Part shown: piece after piece, positions 47,601-59,114 of the stretch
Numbering within the stretch: the first letter of the stretch is position 1
How the letters are laid out: each line of letters starts with the position of its first letter
Assembly: GCA_028564705.1 (NCBI GenBank)
Contig: JAPXFQ010000398.1
Span: forward strand, 1,240,001 to 1,304,000
From: Apricaphanius iberus
Taxonomy: Eukaryota; Chordata; Actinopteri; Cyprinodontiformes; Aphaniidae
DNA: 64,000 bases
Reading direction: 5' to 3'
The notes under the pieces: model-generated
What the model was told of the DNA's origin: nothing
Database searches by the model: none
Seen by the model: the letters and a program-made list of their open reading frames with translations, nothing else
Translations under genes and position numbers: made by a program

Positions 47601-50600
47601 ATATACTGACCAATAACCCGGGATCATTACACTAATAAGCCAGATGTTTACCATAAAGCCCGGGCATAGCTTCCAAGTGAAAAGTTCAACATTTCTGAGG
47701 ATGAGGACTGAAGCAGTTCAACAGCTCTGGAGGGATGATAAGAGTGAAGGCAGTAGGTGTTAAGATGATCTATTTATATAAAAATGAAGCCCTTATACCC
47801 TTTTATCAATGTAGTTCACACCTTTGGTATGCGTGTAAAGCCTGCCTCTTCAGCTGTAGATGTTCATTCAGGTAACCAAGCATAATAAAGACTTCTGGGT
47901 CAGACTGGATTCTTTCTAAATGTATAGGAAATTTAGCACAACACAATGAAGTCGTAGCCAAGTAAGGAAAATGAATAAATTTGACTTTTTGAACAACTTC
48001 GCATTAACTAAACATTGTACCTGTGTACTTGCAGAGAGCTACATGAGCAGCCGAGATGGCATTCATTTGCACAATGTTGTAGCGGTACAGTTCACTGTCT
48101 CTGTTACTCTTATCCAGAAGGGTGGAACAAACCCAGTAGGCGTAACCTTTTACTCCTTCCATCTGAGAGACGAAAGCATTGCAAACATTTTAGTGACAAT
48201 GGACACAGACAGGGAACAGAGAGTCTGAACAATAAGACAAGTTTAGCATTCCTAGCGAGAGAAGTAAAAAGCTCAGAGTCTAAATGTGCATAGAGTTAGA
48301 AAGGTGAAGCAAAGATTACTATCTAGCTAATTAGTGGGTTTCAAAATGGTGGAGGCTTTGAGCCGTCACGTACATGTGTGCTGAGTTCAGTGGTGTGCCT
48401 GAAAAGATCCATAGTGTCGTAGCTTCCCACACGTTCTGCGATCAGCGCCTGGTAGGGATGACAGAAAACGGTTAACTATAATTAACATGAAAACAAAAGA
48501 GGTTAAAAACAAACTCACAGCCCTTACCATAGAAAGTGTACCAATCATTAGAAATAAAATTACCACATTACCACTGTCTTGTGCCAATGTGTTGAGTGTC
48601 ATGTAAAAGCTGTATGCATTTATGTAACATAGTGTGGATTATGGTATGCAGACATTACTTTCACATACAATCAGACAAGTCACCTCCACAGAATTCTTTC
48701 TGCCAGTTCTCTCATGTTTTAATGCCAGAAATAAACTAAATTCAGGTAATTTATAAAAACTATTTTCTAACAAAAAACAAGTCTTTAAGGCTCACTACAA
48801 CAGAAATGACAGTATAATAAATGGATGATGGCATAGGACATGTAACAACTGAGTGTGAATCCTATTTGTAGTAAATTAATAAATGGTCATTTCCTTGACC
48901 AAAAATACCTTTCCAACTATTTTTGGATGTAGTGAGCACCCAATGAGATTTGTGAAAAGAAATAGGTGTAGAGGTCACATTTATCCAAGCCCAATAAAAC
49001 TTTGTTATACTTTTTATTCAAACCTTTCCTTTAAAACAGAAATAGTGAAACTAAGGCTGACTGACATGGAACCAAACACCGTAGTGAAATCAGCAGCTGA
49101 GTTTTGTTTAGGAGGTAAGGGGTAGGAGGTGTAAAATGAATAAGAGTGAGACTTTTCAACTTTGATTCACTCCAACCATATTTACACAACAGCTCCAAGG
49201 GTCACTGGTTTAAAGTATTCTGGTTAGACACTTGCTGAGAGAAAAAAAAAGGAGAGCTGATACATCTTTCAGAAAAAAACGCTGGTGAGAACCTGTAGAT
49301 ATTACATCTACCTCAATGCTTTAAGTAATTATGTCGTCATGAATTGCAGTTTTTATCAAAAGCCTCTCACCAATGCACTGGAAAAAGGCTACTCTAGAAA
49401 CAATTGCACAAGTAAAAATACTCTTGAAAAGATGTCTTGAAACGAGAAGACATATTTTTTTTTAAAAGAAAAAAAAAATCCACGAACTAGGGATTTTTAC
49501 TTTCTTGGAAATCATTTTTGCAGTGTAACAAACTACATGTAGCAACATAGGGTTTTAAAACCCTCCATTGGGTTTTGGTTTATTAGGGCCACCGACCTAA
49601 AAGAGATGTCTGCTGACAACTACTTCCTTGGTGGATAATCCATTCATTCTCTGGCAACTTTTGGCTGTGCTGTCAGCTGTTTTGCATTTGGTTGCTTCCT
49701 GTTCAGCTTTTAAGCTCTTTCTTGAGTTTGGACATGGTGATGAATATAAGTAATGTTAGATACACGCCTAAACACAAGAGAAAAGAAAAAACAGAAAGTA
49801 CCTGTCCAATCCAGCAGCTGACATAAAGTGGCTCCAAAGACTGTGCAATTTTGAATGCTTCATGTGCAAGCTAAGACAAAAAAAAATGCACACTTTAGTA
49901 GACATATCAACCAGCAAGAATGAAAATACTTTCAACATATTGGAATGTAAAGAAAGTCACGACACACACCTCTATATTGTCCTTTTTCAAGTAAAGAGTA
50001 CCAAGGTTTGTCCACGCGACAACATTCTGTATGAAAACCAGAAAGGTCACACACAAATCCCCGAATATGATTTTAACTATTCAGTGATCTAAATGTGTAG
50101 TACATACGTTTGACTCAACCTGTATGGACTTGATAAAGCAATGCTGAGCCAAAGCATAGCTCTCAAGACCTGAAGTGATGAAACAACAAAAAGGGGAAAA
50201 TATTTACTTGTCCACTATTTTTGAAATCAGTTAGTTTTTATTCCAAATGACCCAATTTTTTTAATTTTTGAAAGTTTAGATCAATAAGAATGTGGAGCAA
50301 AAATGTAAAGCTCTTTGCTCAGATGGTAAATCTACTCATCTATTTTAGATATTGTTACCTTTGGTCATGGAAATCACTCCTAAGGCATTCCAGTAGCTAT
50401 AGTTCCCACTGTCCATCTGAATAGCTTTCTTCAAGCACTGGTTATAAAAAAAATTCAAACAAAAAAAGGAAAGTTAAAGATAATCTAGTAATAATCAGTG
50501 GCTACATTTTGTGTATGTTTTTTTTTTATTACCTGCTGTGCCTTCTCTAGGTTCAAACAGTAGGAGTTTTGGTGTTCATCTGTTGGGCAGGGTGTAAGAG

Positions 50601-53600
50601 TGGCCTGGTGATAATAATTTAGCCCCAAGTCATACCAAAGGTTTGCAACCTCAGGCATCAGCTTCAAAGCATGGACGTAACACCTGGAAGATCAAATATA
50701 ACCTCAGTGGCTCTCTTAATTTGACACCTTACGGAAGAATAAAGCATTTATGTCATCAAGTATCAGCGCCTACTGCCTAGTGTGTCTATCAGCGTCTCTC
50801 GAACTTTTCCACCTTATTTTGCACTACAACCTCAAACCTAATGTGCTTTATTAGAATTTTGTGTTATAAACCAACACAATCTATTGCATAACTGTGGAAT
50901 TTAGGGAAAACACCACAGGGCCTTTAATAATTGTACAAGTAAAGATCCGAAAAGTGTTGCACAGTTGTATTTGTCCCCAATAACTCCCAATATATCCCCA
51001 AAATATGCAGTCGAGAGGTCTTCAGAAGTCATCTAATTTAAATAATCTCAATATGGTTCTAGCCTTTCTGTTAAGGACTCAGAGGGGATCATGAAGACCA
51101 ACGACTACCCCAGAAACAACGAGATCATGTTGTAAAGAATGTAAAGGAGGGTTAGGTTGTAAAGCAGTATTTCCAGCTTTCAACATGTCATGTTCAATCC
51201 ATCATCTGATCTTTGAAGGAGTATCGCACGAGTGCAAACTTAAATCTGTAGCAAGACTAGAAAACTAAGCTTCCTCTCCATCCAATCTGACAGAGCTCCA
51301 GCTATTTTGCAAAGAGGACTGGGTAAAAATGTCTGCTTCTCGACATGGGAAGCTGCAATATTTATACTGTTTTACTGTAAAGAATTTTAGTGGAAATTGT
51401 TGTAAAATGTGGTTTAATATTAACTCAAAACGGCTAAATACAAATGAGCGGCACCGTTTTCAGATGATTGTTTTTTAAATACCAAGCTATGCGTCTTTCT
51501 TTTACTTCACAGTTATGCACCCTTTCATGTCGGTTTATAACATAAAACCCCCAAAATTTAAAATACATCCAAGTTGTGGCTGCAATCTGCAAGAGGTATA
51601 AATACTTTCGCAGGTCATTTCATTCAACGTTACACTCATGTGTCTAGTGTAAAAATATAATTTGAGAGTAGTTTAAGGTGTAGATAAAACCCTAGTAGTA
51701 CCTCTCGCCAGCTTTGAGTGTCTGAGCTTGGTTCAACATGTGATCCTTTGAGCTGGAGTCAAACCCAGTCAGTAAGGTTGGTACCACAACCTGAGCCCTG
51801 ATTGGCGAAACAACTCTAACAGCGGTACAAGCGTCTCCCAGCAGCTTCCACAAACAGGACAGGTCTGGTCGCAGCTGCACAGCTCTGAATGGAACAGAAA
51901 TGTGAAAGGACAGACGAGGTCACTTCTACAGCAGAGGGAGTAGAGGAAAACTAATGGCTCATATGGACGCTTTGGAGATTAAATATTATCTGGTAATTGC
52001 CTGAAGAGGTTGTGTATAGCCTGCTGAATGAGGTCAATAGCACTTCCGTCTCTGCAGTCCTCCATTAAACTCTTTGCCAAAGACAACTGGCACTCCCCGA
52101 GGCCTTAGCAACAAATCAGATGAAATGTCAATGATTTGCACAAAGGTTTCGACAATAAACATTCTCTGAAGCCAAGTTTGTACCTTTGAGAGCAGGAACG
52201 TAGTCCTGCCGTGTTGTGATTTGCAAATACTCATCCACTGCCTCTTTGAACTTTCCCAGAGTCTGTTTGATGGCAGCTGCCTGGTAGATGCTGTAGATGG
52301 AGTTGGGCTGAAGCTGATGTGCTTTGCCGAACGCCTTCAGAGCTGCTGTGAAGCTCCGGCGGTTGAGGTAGGCCTCGCCTAAACATTCCCAACAAACCCA
52401 GTCCTCAGGGTCGGCCCTCAAAGCAGCCTGCAAACTTTAGAATATCAGCAGAGTTTACGTTTGACAGTAAAACATCTGAATTAAAGTCGTAAACCTCAGT
52501 TGTGGATTTCATTTCAAGTCCTTACTCAGCTATGGCTTGTTGATGTTCTCCAGCCTTCAGGTAGTACAGGCCTCGTCTCATCCAGGCCCACTTAGCTGAG
52601 CCTGGTGTAGCTTTCTCAATCACTGACTCGAGTGTTGCCAATGCGCTGTCCTGTGGCATTTGGTTAAAAAAAAAGGAGACAGACGAAGAAAAGAAGAGGA
52701 AGGTCAAAGTACAGCAAGGTCAACAGAGAAAAAGAAACTTGGAGTAAATTTCCTGAAAAGACACTCACCATATCTCCCTGCCTCATACTGAGATCCACTG
52801 AAGCAGCTCCGGACTCGGCATCCTCACCGTTTAACTGGAAAGCCTTCTTGTAGCACCCCTGTGCACGAGCGTTATCATTTGCCACCTCCCAGTAATAATG
52901 GCCAAGGTAACGGAATGCACAGCCGAGATGCGGATCCAGCTTAGCTGCCTGAAACAGATTAAGCTTTTACTCCGATAACACTGGTGATTTGAAAGCCTTT
53001 CAATCACAATCTTGGTACCGTAAAGTCTTCACAAATAAAACAACACGCATCATCCAATCTAAAGACATTTTTCCGTTCTTGGTGCAAGGTAATCATACAA
53101 ACCTTTAACAAGTGCGTGTGAGCTTTACTCCGGTCTTTACGGGTCTCTGAGCCCATATCCCAGTAAAGTTTCCCAAGGAAGAAAAAATATTCTCCACTGT
53201 CTGGGGTCTGCTTTGCAGCCTGTAAGAAGCTAACCAACAGGAGATATATGAAAATAAATGGCCAATTTTGTACCAACTGACTGAAAATGTGCTTTTGTGA
53301 CTATGTTATTCTTTTATACCTCTGCTCTGCCAGCTCAAGCTGACCTTCAGCTAAATGTGCCAGTCCTCTCAGAGCCAATACTTGGGACAGGCTTGGGCTG
53401 AAGGCTTCAAGCTCTGACAGCAGCTTTTAAAAATAAATCAAGTCATTAGCATAGCTCTCTTTTTGGTCTAAGATAGCATTTTCATTATCTTAAAATAATC
53501 TGAATGATTTACTTGATTTTTATGTACCTAAAAGAATGCTCATGATAAGACAACATTCCATTGATATAATTTAGCAAGAAAGTTTTTAACCTTGAGTGAT

Positions 53601-56600
53601 TGATCAATCTGTCTTTTATTGAGGTATGCACATCCTTTCAGGGCTAACAGAACTGGATCTTTGTCAGCCTCTATTATCTAAAAAAAAAGAATAAAATATT
53701 TAGAAGTGCAGAGACAGAAATCTGTTGTGATTTGACAAAAGCATAGAAATACATAAAGCATATCTATACATAAATTAACAAACATAGTTAATCTGTAAAC
53801 CACTTTAGGTATCTGCTCAACTACTCATAGAAGATACTTTATTGATCATTAAATGTACAAACGTACAACGTAAATTTTCCTTCAGGATCTAGCAGGGAAA
53901 GATCATAGAAAGAAACTCTAAATGCACAAATCACAAACGTATTGCCATGTTTAAAATACCAGCATGGTAACGTAGATAAAATAAACACAAAAAACAAAGT
54001 GTTTATAGTAGAAGTAAAGTAATTTGGTTTCATCCCCTTGCACTGTGATTGTCAAGAAGGCTGCTGTTTCCTGATCCGTATGGAGAAAACTGCCATTTTG
54101 CAAGTTCCTGTTGCATTAGCGCGCATGTCACTGCTGATTCTTATCAAAGGACCTTTCATTTAAACTCCGTTTTCATAAGGCCTTGTGTTTTCCTTATACA
54201 TAATTTTTCCAGAGTTACCATGACACAAGTCACAGCAGAAGAACAGCAGCAGTTCAAACAGTTTGTTGGTAATGGTGGCCAGCGCTGTGTGCGTTCCTCA
54301 CAAGCAAGTGAGAACAGCTAACTGTTGCGCTTTTATTCCTGCTTAAATAGCGTGCGCTTTCATGATTGTGTACCTAATTTAATTTAGGTTCATTCTGTAG
54401 ATTTAGACTGTCATCTAATCTGATTGGGTTTAATAGCTTAATTGCGGATTTCATTTGCAGTTTGTAGTTCTTCCCTAATCAGTGCTGCATGTCAAATGTG
54501 GCTCTTACTGTGAATAATTCAACAAAATATTCCTTTATATTGCTGGTTTCCCTCAAGGTTTAATATGAAACCAGATTTTTTTGCCGCATGCTTTTGTATA
54601 TCTGCTACCGCAGTACCTTTATTGAACCACTAGAGGTCTCTGGAGAGCATATAGCTCCAACAAACTTTTGAAGCTAGGAATCAGTGTTTATCTGTGTAAA
54701 CTTATATGTACACTATTTAGATTGTTTTATGTTTATTTAACTAGTCCTGAATACTTGTATATTTATTGCACACCATTAATGTTCCTTTTTTTGTTATTTT
54801 TTCAGACCACACACACAATCATACCCACATCCTAATCGATTCATGCCTGCTGTTACCTTTGTCCAAATCTTCACTAAATCTTCTTGCATAAAGTTCCCCT
54901 ACTGAGACACTATCAGATCAGCGAATCACTTCCAGAGTTCTCAACCTATCACACTGACAAAGCGTGCATTTATGTTAAAAATGTCCCTAGGGATGTTTTA
55001 GCATGTGTGAAACTAGGTGTAAAGCTTTACTGTATGTAATGTATGCCATATGTTTGGATGAACAAAATACCTGTGAAAATGTCTCCAAAGCCTGATCGGC
55101 GGCCTGCTCTCCTTCACTTCTCACTAAAGCCTCAAGCTTCAATCGAAGGAGTTTCTCTCTTAGCTTCTTGTCATCAGAGGTACAAACATTTAGGCCTGGG
55201 AGAAATAAATAAATCAAAGTTGAGTAACTTTTTTATAACACACAAGAACAAACACGTTTTTTTAACTTCAATACGAAGTCTCACTTGAACTAGAACTAAT
55301 ATTGCCCAGTGAAAGAAATAAGAGCTCTCATCTAGATACAATAACTTTGCCTGTACAACGATAGAACGGCAACCATGAAGTGCACCTTGTGAGCATGATG
55401 CAGCGCTGTCGGCGTGTCTGTGTATTTTAAACTGAGCCTCAGCCAGGCTGTACCATCCTGTTGCTAGGCTCGTTTTCTTTACTCCTAATAAAACAAAAAG
55501 GACTTGGTTAAGAACAATTCTAAACGTTGTAATCTAGCACGTTGTGTAAACTGCTGATGTGAAAACCAACCTTCTTTCAGGTTTTCAACAGCTTCTTTAT
55601 ACCTGCCCTCCAGCAGAGCCTTGGTACCGACACCCAAGCGACCCAATCCGCTTTTAGGGGCCAGCTCCAGGAGTCGGGAAAAACAGCTGACCGCATCCTC
55701 ATCCAGGTTATCTTTAAAGGAAAACAATCATCAGACTGGCCATTTTATTTAACCTTTAAACAACCCGATTAGTGAAGGCATAGGCTCATCTTCATTCCCC
55801 ACGTGTAAACTTAGGCTATTTAAAGGTCTAGATCACGTTGTGTTGCACTAGAAACTGGAATTTCATGGGTATGATGCTAAACAAGCAACTGTAAGTGTCG
55901 ACAAACAAAGCTGAAGCAATGATGAAAGGGAATGACAACTATGTTGAATCTTTTAGAAAAAAACAAAAACACTTTGCTTTATAATCTCACATTTTTTCCC
56001 TACTCATTGCCAAATTTGGGTGAAGTAAAAATTTAATTTCATCAACATGTTTTCTTCTGGCAGGAAATTATAGATATTAAAATTTCAGAGTGACCCAGCC
56101 AGAGTCCAGACATGACTCAGAGACTCTGTGGAGGAGTTTAAAGATTAATGTGACACCGAGAAAGATTACAAAACTGAAAGATTTTGAGCTCATCAGAAAA
56201 GATAAATACCTTTTAAGGTATATCCATCTCTATTTCTATTACAAGGGTCTTTTTAAACTGAAAATATGCTTACCTTGCAATTTGCCTGTGTTATGAATAC
56301 ATTTGTTCTTAACCATGGCTCCTGTCTTGATTTTTTTTTCTACAATGCATTTTGTCTAAGAAACACTTTGTTTGCTATACCAGAGGATTGATACAATCAA
56401 TATTTACAACAAAATATCAATCTATTACATATTTTTAGCTGTAGTATGAACTCTGTGCACAGATACAGATATTGGTATCAGGGCCGATACCGTTCGAATG
56501 TACTTGTATCGGTAAGTTAACCGATACCACGAACCAATACTTAAAATGTGGAAACTTTGCAATAATTTCTTAGAAAAAAAATATTTTTCACTTGAAATTT

Positions 56601-58948
56601 TTGTTCCGTGGTCATTATTATTTTAGCTTTAAATAATTGACCATCATTTGTTGTAAGAAGCAGAAGGTTTTTCAATTCCTTGCATTTTTTTTGAGTGGTG
56701 GAAGTATCGCCATTGGTACTCGTATCAGCGAGTACTCAGATCCAAGTATCTGTATTATTATTTTTTTAAAGTTGGCTTGTCGCATCCCTAGTTTGAAGAA
56801 CATTTCAATCGTGAATAAACTTGATTTGAATTTGTTTTTCATGCATGCATGCACAGTTTCTGACGGAAAAACTTTGATAGCTTCAAAACTTACTACACAA
56901 TATCATTAAAAAAATAATAATAATCTACAGTGTATGTGTAAAACAACAACAGTAGCTTACTTGTTTTGAGATAGTGACTGCAAAGGACCTCAAGAGGATA
57001 GGTTTGGTTTGGGTACACAGACAACATGGACTGACATGCCTCTTTCATTTTGCCTTCTTCATGTGGTAGCTGCAATAAAAGCACATTTACGACTGAAAGG
57101 TCAAAATGAAAAATAGCTTTCACATAAAAATGAAAAACACCGCAAGTATGAACAGGTCTTTAAAGGTTAAGGAAGCGAGGCTGTCAATAGAGAGGGTGCA
57201 CTTACCTTGGAAAGACACTTAATATAATTAGCGGAGAGCTTCTGGTGCTCCTCTCCAGGCACGGGTTCAGTGAGAGTCATCGCCTTCTCAAAAGCTGTTA
57301 TCAGCTGATTACCATCAACAAATGAAATCCATCAGGCAGGTGAAAACAACTTACACTTGCTGTAAAGCTCCAATATTACGGTAAATGGCGAATATTAAAG
57401 TGGTTAGATGATTACACACAGCTGAGCATGAACCCACATGTTGGGTAACCTTACATGCTGTTGAGTCTCATTGTCCTGCTCCTCATCACTGATGCAGTCA
57501 GAGAGGAGTTGGGTCATCTTTTGCAGAAGCTGAACTAACTCCTTCTTATCCGCACCGTCCTCCTCCTTCAGCTGGACGAGCTGGAGCCAAACCTTAGCCA
57601 GCTGCTCACAAACACGTGAAGAAGGAAGTACGGTAAGTGGTGTGAAAGGAAATACGTATTAATAAGCTGTTTTAACTGAACGTGCATGCTTTAAAATTTT
57701 AAATGTACAAACCTTTAAATATTCCCTGTCCGACTGATAAATATCGGTCAGTTTTTTGATCATGTCGTAGCTTTTATTTTTATCCGTCCTGTAAATGGAG
57801 AAAATGAAAGGCAGAAAATTGCTTTAATACAATAAATTGCATTAAAAAAATTATTGGACATGGGCTGATAGTGTTGTTGTATATTGTTCAGTAAAAATAT
57901 GATGGATTCACAGTATATATGAACAAAACTTTCAAACTGAAATGTTTCTGATTGCATTTATTTCTTCTTGTATTTTCTTTTCCTTCCAAAAGTCAATTTT
58001 ACACAATATTACTTTTTTTCTGTTCTGCTAAGAATCCTTCAAGTACACCCTTCAGTTACTTGTAGCCTAATTTTTAAACATTTTAAAATTAATTTCAGGT
58101 TTTGCATATGTCTGTTTTTTTTCACCAGAAAACATTTTCAAGGTGTAGCAGTCACTGAGCAGCTACAGGTGTGTGTATATGTGGGGGGGGGGGGGGGGGG
58201 GGGGGGGGGGGGCGATTTTAATTAATCATGGAAATGGCTAAAATGTTTCATTTTAGTGGTTTTGATGCTGTTATTTTATTTTACAACAATGATGTATTTT
58301 GATACTGGTAACTGGCACAACCATAGTTCTGAAAAAACTAAACTACAAAATGTTCCTTACCTTGCATAAAGCTCCACAAGCTTCTGGTAGACATTAGGCA
58401 GCTCATCTTTGAAATCCCACTGATCAGTGTTCTCATAAAGATTTGCTAAACCCTAAAAAAATACACAATCACTGGTTAAAGTGTGAGGAAAGAGGTACAA
58501 TCTAAACCATTCTCTGTGGATTTAATTTTGTTAGCAAAAAAAGTCAAGGAATTGAATATATTTTGTTTAAAAAAATTAATTTAAAAAACATCCCAAAGTG
58601 GAGAGAACCTGTAGATTATCAGCACCTAACCTGCCAGGCCAGCAGCTGCTCGGGCTCCAGCTCCACAGCTTTTTTATAAGCTGCTTGTGACTGATCGGGT
58701 TGGTCCAGCTCACTGGCTGCCTTGCCGATGAACACCCAGGCATTGTAGTTGTTCTTTTCAAGTTTGAGAACAGCCTGAAACCACATCGAAGAGCCCAAAA
58801 ATAAGCTTTAAACCCCATATTTCTCCCGTTTGAATGCAGTTCTGAAAGGACACTTTACCTTGCAGTGTTTTAAGACCTCTTTAAACTCTTTGTTGTTAAT
58901 GGCCTCTCTGGCACTTTTCAGTGCGGCTTTCACCTCTTTACTGCACAT
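38687..58948 (-). CDS. skic3: skic3 / ttc37, Ski complex TPR scaffold, 40 coding exons
   Basis: SKIC3 is the TPR scaffold of the cytoplasmic Ski complex (with helicase SKIC2 and WD40 SKIC8), which feeds RNA to the exosome. Joined exons give 1570 residues (human about 1564), starting [20 protein letters not shown] and ending [16 protein letters not shown] units run throughout, e.g. [20 protein letters not shown] and [20 protein letters not shown]. Coding exons in order: 58859-58948, 58631-58774, 58361-58452, 57713-57788, 57455-57601, 57206-57304, 56961-57069, 55571-55711, 55386-55484, 55071-55195, 53591-53677, 53320-53423, 53103-53229, 52769-52948, 52526-52650, 52184-52434, 52001-52103, 51702-51884, 50533-50683, 50359-50437, 50108-50169, 49970-50026, 49802-49870, 48374-48448, 48021-48162, 47822-47915, 47652-47726, 47423-47547, 47216-47339, 46537-46761, 46044-46116, 45846-45899, 45616-45727, 45226-45354, 45023-45147, 44571-44735, 42996-43148, 40842-40972, 38878-39007, 38687-38767. 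All phases fit without stops. Intron 17 uses a GC donor; the rest are GT-AG. Boundaries were chosen by frame and recalled human homology. Confidence 0.93.
39045..39216. mobile_element. Short MITE in skic3 intron 38
   Basis: Ends ATGGTGCGTTCAGACCGC and GCGGTGTGAACGTACCAT are inverted repeats with two mismatches, flanked by TA on both sides (39043-39044, 39217-39218). The element is 172 bp without coding capacity. It begins only 37 bases upstream of the exon 39 acceptor (exon start 39007, minus strand). Confidence 0.6.
39305..39365. repeat. Tc1-like terminal fragment
   Basis: CTTTTTCCACATTTTGTCAC and ATTACGACC match the subterminal part of the Tc1-like family at 50770-51640. Only a short piece is present. 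Confidence 0.4.
40205..40300. repeat. Dispersed teleost repeat (related to 7130-7255)
   Basis: GCAACTGGACTTGGTAATTT, AAGACGTTTCACCTCTTATC and CAAGAGGCTTCATTGC. Lies in skic3 intron 38. Confidence 0.5.
41205..41327. repeat. Dispersed repeat with perfect hairpin
   Basis: GCTAAGGAGGTTATGTTTTC matches a common teleost repeat by recall. At 41287-41313 CCTCCATCCTC and GAGGATGGAGG are a perfect 11-base stem with a 5-base loop. Lies in skic3 intron 37. Confidence 0.45.
41328..41447 (-). pseudogene. Degenerate partial copy of skic3 exon 26
   Basis: This stretch of intron 37 aligns with 47768-47885, which holds the 3' part of skic3 exon 26 and the start of intron 26. Read on the minus strand it gives [17 protein letters not shown], against [17 protein letters not shown] in the real exon. 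The donor AAAG|GTGTGA of the true exon is AAAG|TTGTGA here, so the splice site is lost. The homology stops before the exon's acceptor. It also runs into intronic AATGAAGCCC and TTTTATCAATGT. It is a DNA-level duplication inside the gene, not a working exon. Confidence 0.85.
41681..42849 (+). mobile_element. hAT transposon, internally deleted, 1169 bp
   Basis: Ends TAGGGCTGCAACGATTAATC and GATAGTTGCAGCCCTA are hAT-type inverted ends. The 8-bp target duplication AAGCGTAG is perfect (41673-41680 and 42850-42857). It keeps a BED zinc-finger exon (41980-42152) but no transposase catalytic domain. It sits in skic3 intron 37, opposite to the gene. Confidence 0.88.
41980..42156 (+). pseudogene. BED zinc-finger exon of a hAT transposase (catalytic part lost)
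   Basis: From ATG 41980 the frame starts [20 protein letters not shown]. Then comes CVHC, and later [11 protein letters not shown]. This gives the C-x2-C ... H-x4-H pattern of a BED finger as at the N-terminus of hAT transposases and ZBED proteins. AACAAG|GTAAAAGG at 42152/42153 looks like a splice donor, so in the full element this would be the first coding exon. No hAT catalytic or dimerisation domain follows before the right end at 42849. Confidence 0.75.
43345..44372 (-). mobile_element. LINE reverse-transcriptase fragment in skic3 intron 36
   Basis: Minus-strand frames in order are: a linker with [16 protein letters not shown] and [20 protein letters not shown]; then [20 protein letters not shown]; then [20 protein letters not shown]; then [20 protein letters not shown] and [20 protein letters not shown] with the YADD catalytic motif. 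Frameshifts and a stop separate them. Both the 5' and 3' ends are missing. It has the same orientation as skic3. It is a CR1/L2/Jockey-type LINE by general look; clade not certain. Confidence 0.8.
44823..44985. repeat. Retroelement tail with AGAAT/AGAAC repeat in skic3 intron 35
   Basis: TATAGAATAGAACAGAATAG and AATAATCCTTTAATATTCCC, similar to the tail at 31300-31400. Confidence 0.45.
45537..45557 (+). repeat. 21-base G run in skic3 intron 33
   Basis: An uninterrupted G tract directly follows a T run. The transcribed strand context makes it C-rich in the pre-mRNA. Exact length is uncertain in any sequencing method. Confidence 0.85.
50770..51640. mobile_element. Tc1-like element remnant in skic3 intron 18
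   Basis: Left: GAACTTTTCCACCTTATTTT. Inside: GTTCAATCCATCATCTGATC, GAGTATCGCACGAGTGCAAA and CATCCAATCTGACAGAGCTC. Right: GAGGTATAAATACTTTCGCA, which mirrors the family's end. It has no intact transposase frame. Confidence 0.5.
53820..54340. repeat. Probable retroelement remnant in skic3 intron 10
   Basis: AGAAGATACTTTATTGATCA at 53829 is a common teleost retroelement tail on the minus strand. The rest of this 0.5-kb block has a glutamine-rich chance frame at 54220-54321 but no recognisable domain. Confidence 0.35.
56460..56795. repeat. hAT-like MITE remnant in skic3 intron 7
   Basis: GGGCCGATACCGTTCGAATG, GTTAACCGATACCACGAACC, GGTACTCGTATCAGCGAGTA and a right end GTCGCATCCCTAG. The GATACC motifs and the ATCCCTA end suggest a hAT MITE. 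The left end is not matched. Confidence 0.4.
58183..58212 (+). repeat. 30-base G run in skic3 intron 3
   Basis: An uninterrupted G tract following GTGTGTGTATATGT. It can form a G-quadruplex. Length should be regarded as approximate. Confidence 0.85.
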
Positions 58949-59114
58949 CTTTTGGAGACAGACATTTACATTGAATACTGAAGGAGCGTAACAAAGCAAT
59001 TTCCAACCATTAGCAACAAGCTACAAGGTGAACAAGTTAAGAGATATTAGACCAAATAACGCAACTACTCAGCTAAGTATGTGATGCTTTTTATTTGTGC
59101 GGTAAAAACCTACC
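58949..59114 (-). other. skic3 5' UTR with a small first intron
   Basis: On the minus strand TGTGCCCAG|GTAGGT (donor after about 59114) and ACGCTCCTTCAG|TATTCAATG (acceptor, exon from 58977) bound a likely intron in the 5' UTR. The coding start at 58948 then lies in the second exon. The transcription start is probably a little right of 59114. No TATA box is evident. Confidence 0.5.

Noticed and set aside
53219..53229. Acceptor TTACAG|GCTGC for skic3 exon 13
   Set aside because: It would put the exon out of phase. The acceptor 10 bases upstream (GGTTAG|CTTC) restores frame and matches AEKCFQRALEK in human as [11 protein letters not shown].
54220..54321. Glutamine-rich frame [20 protein letters not shown] in skic3 intron 10
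   Set aside because: It is short, starts internally in a repeat-rich block, has no splice sites in keeping with skic3 and is on the opposite strand.
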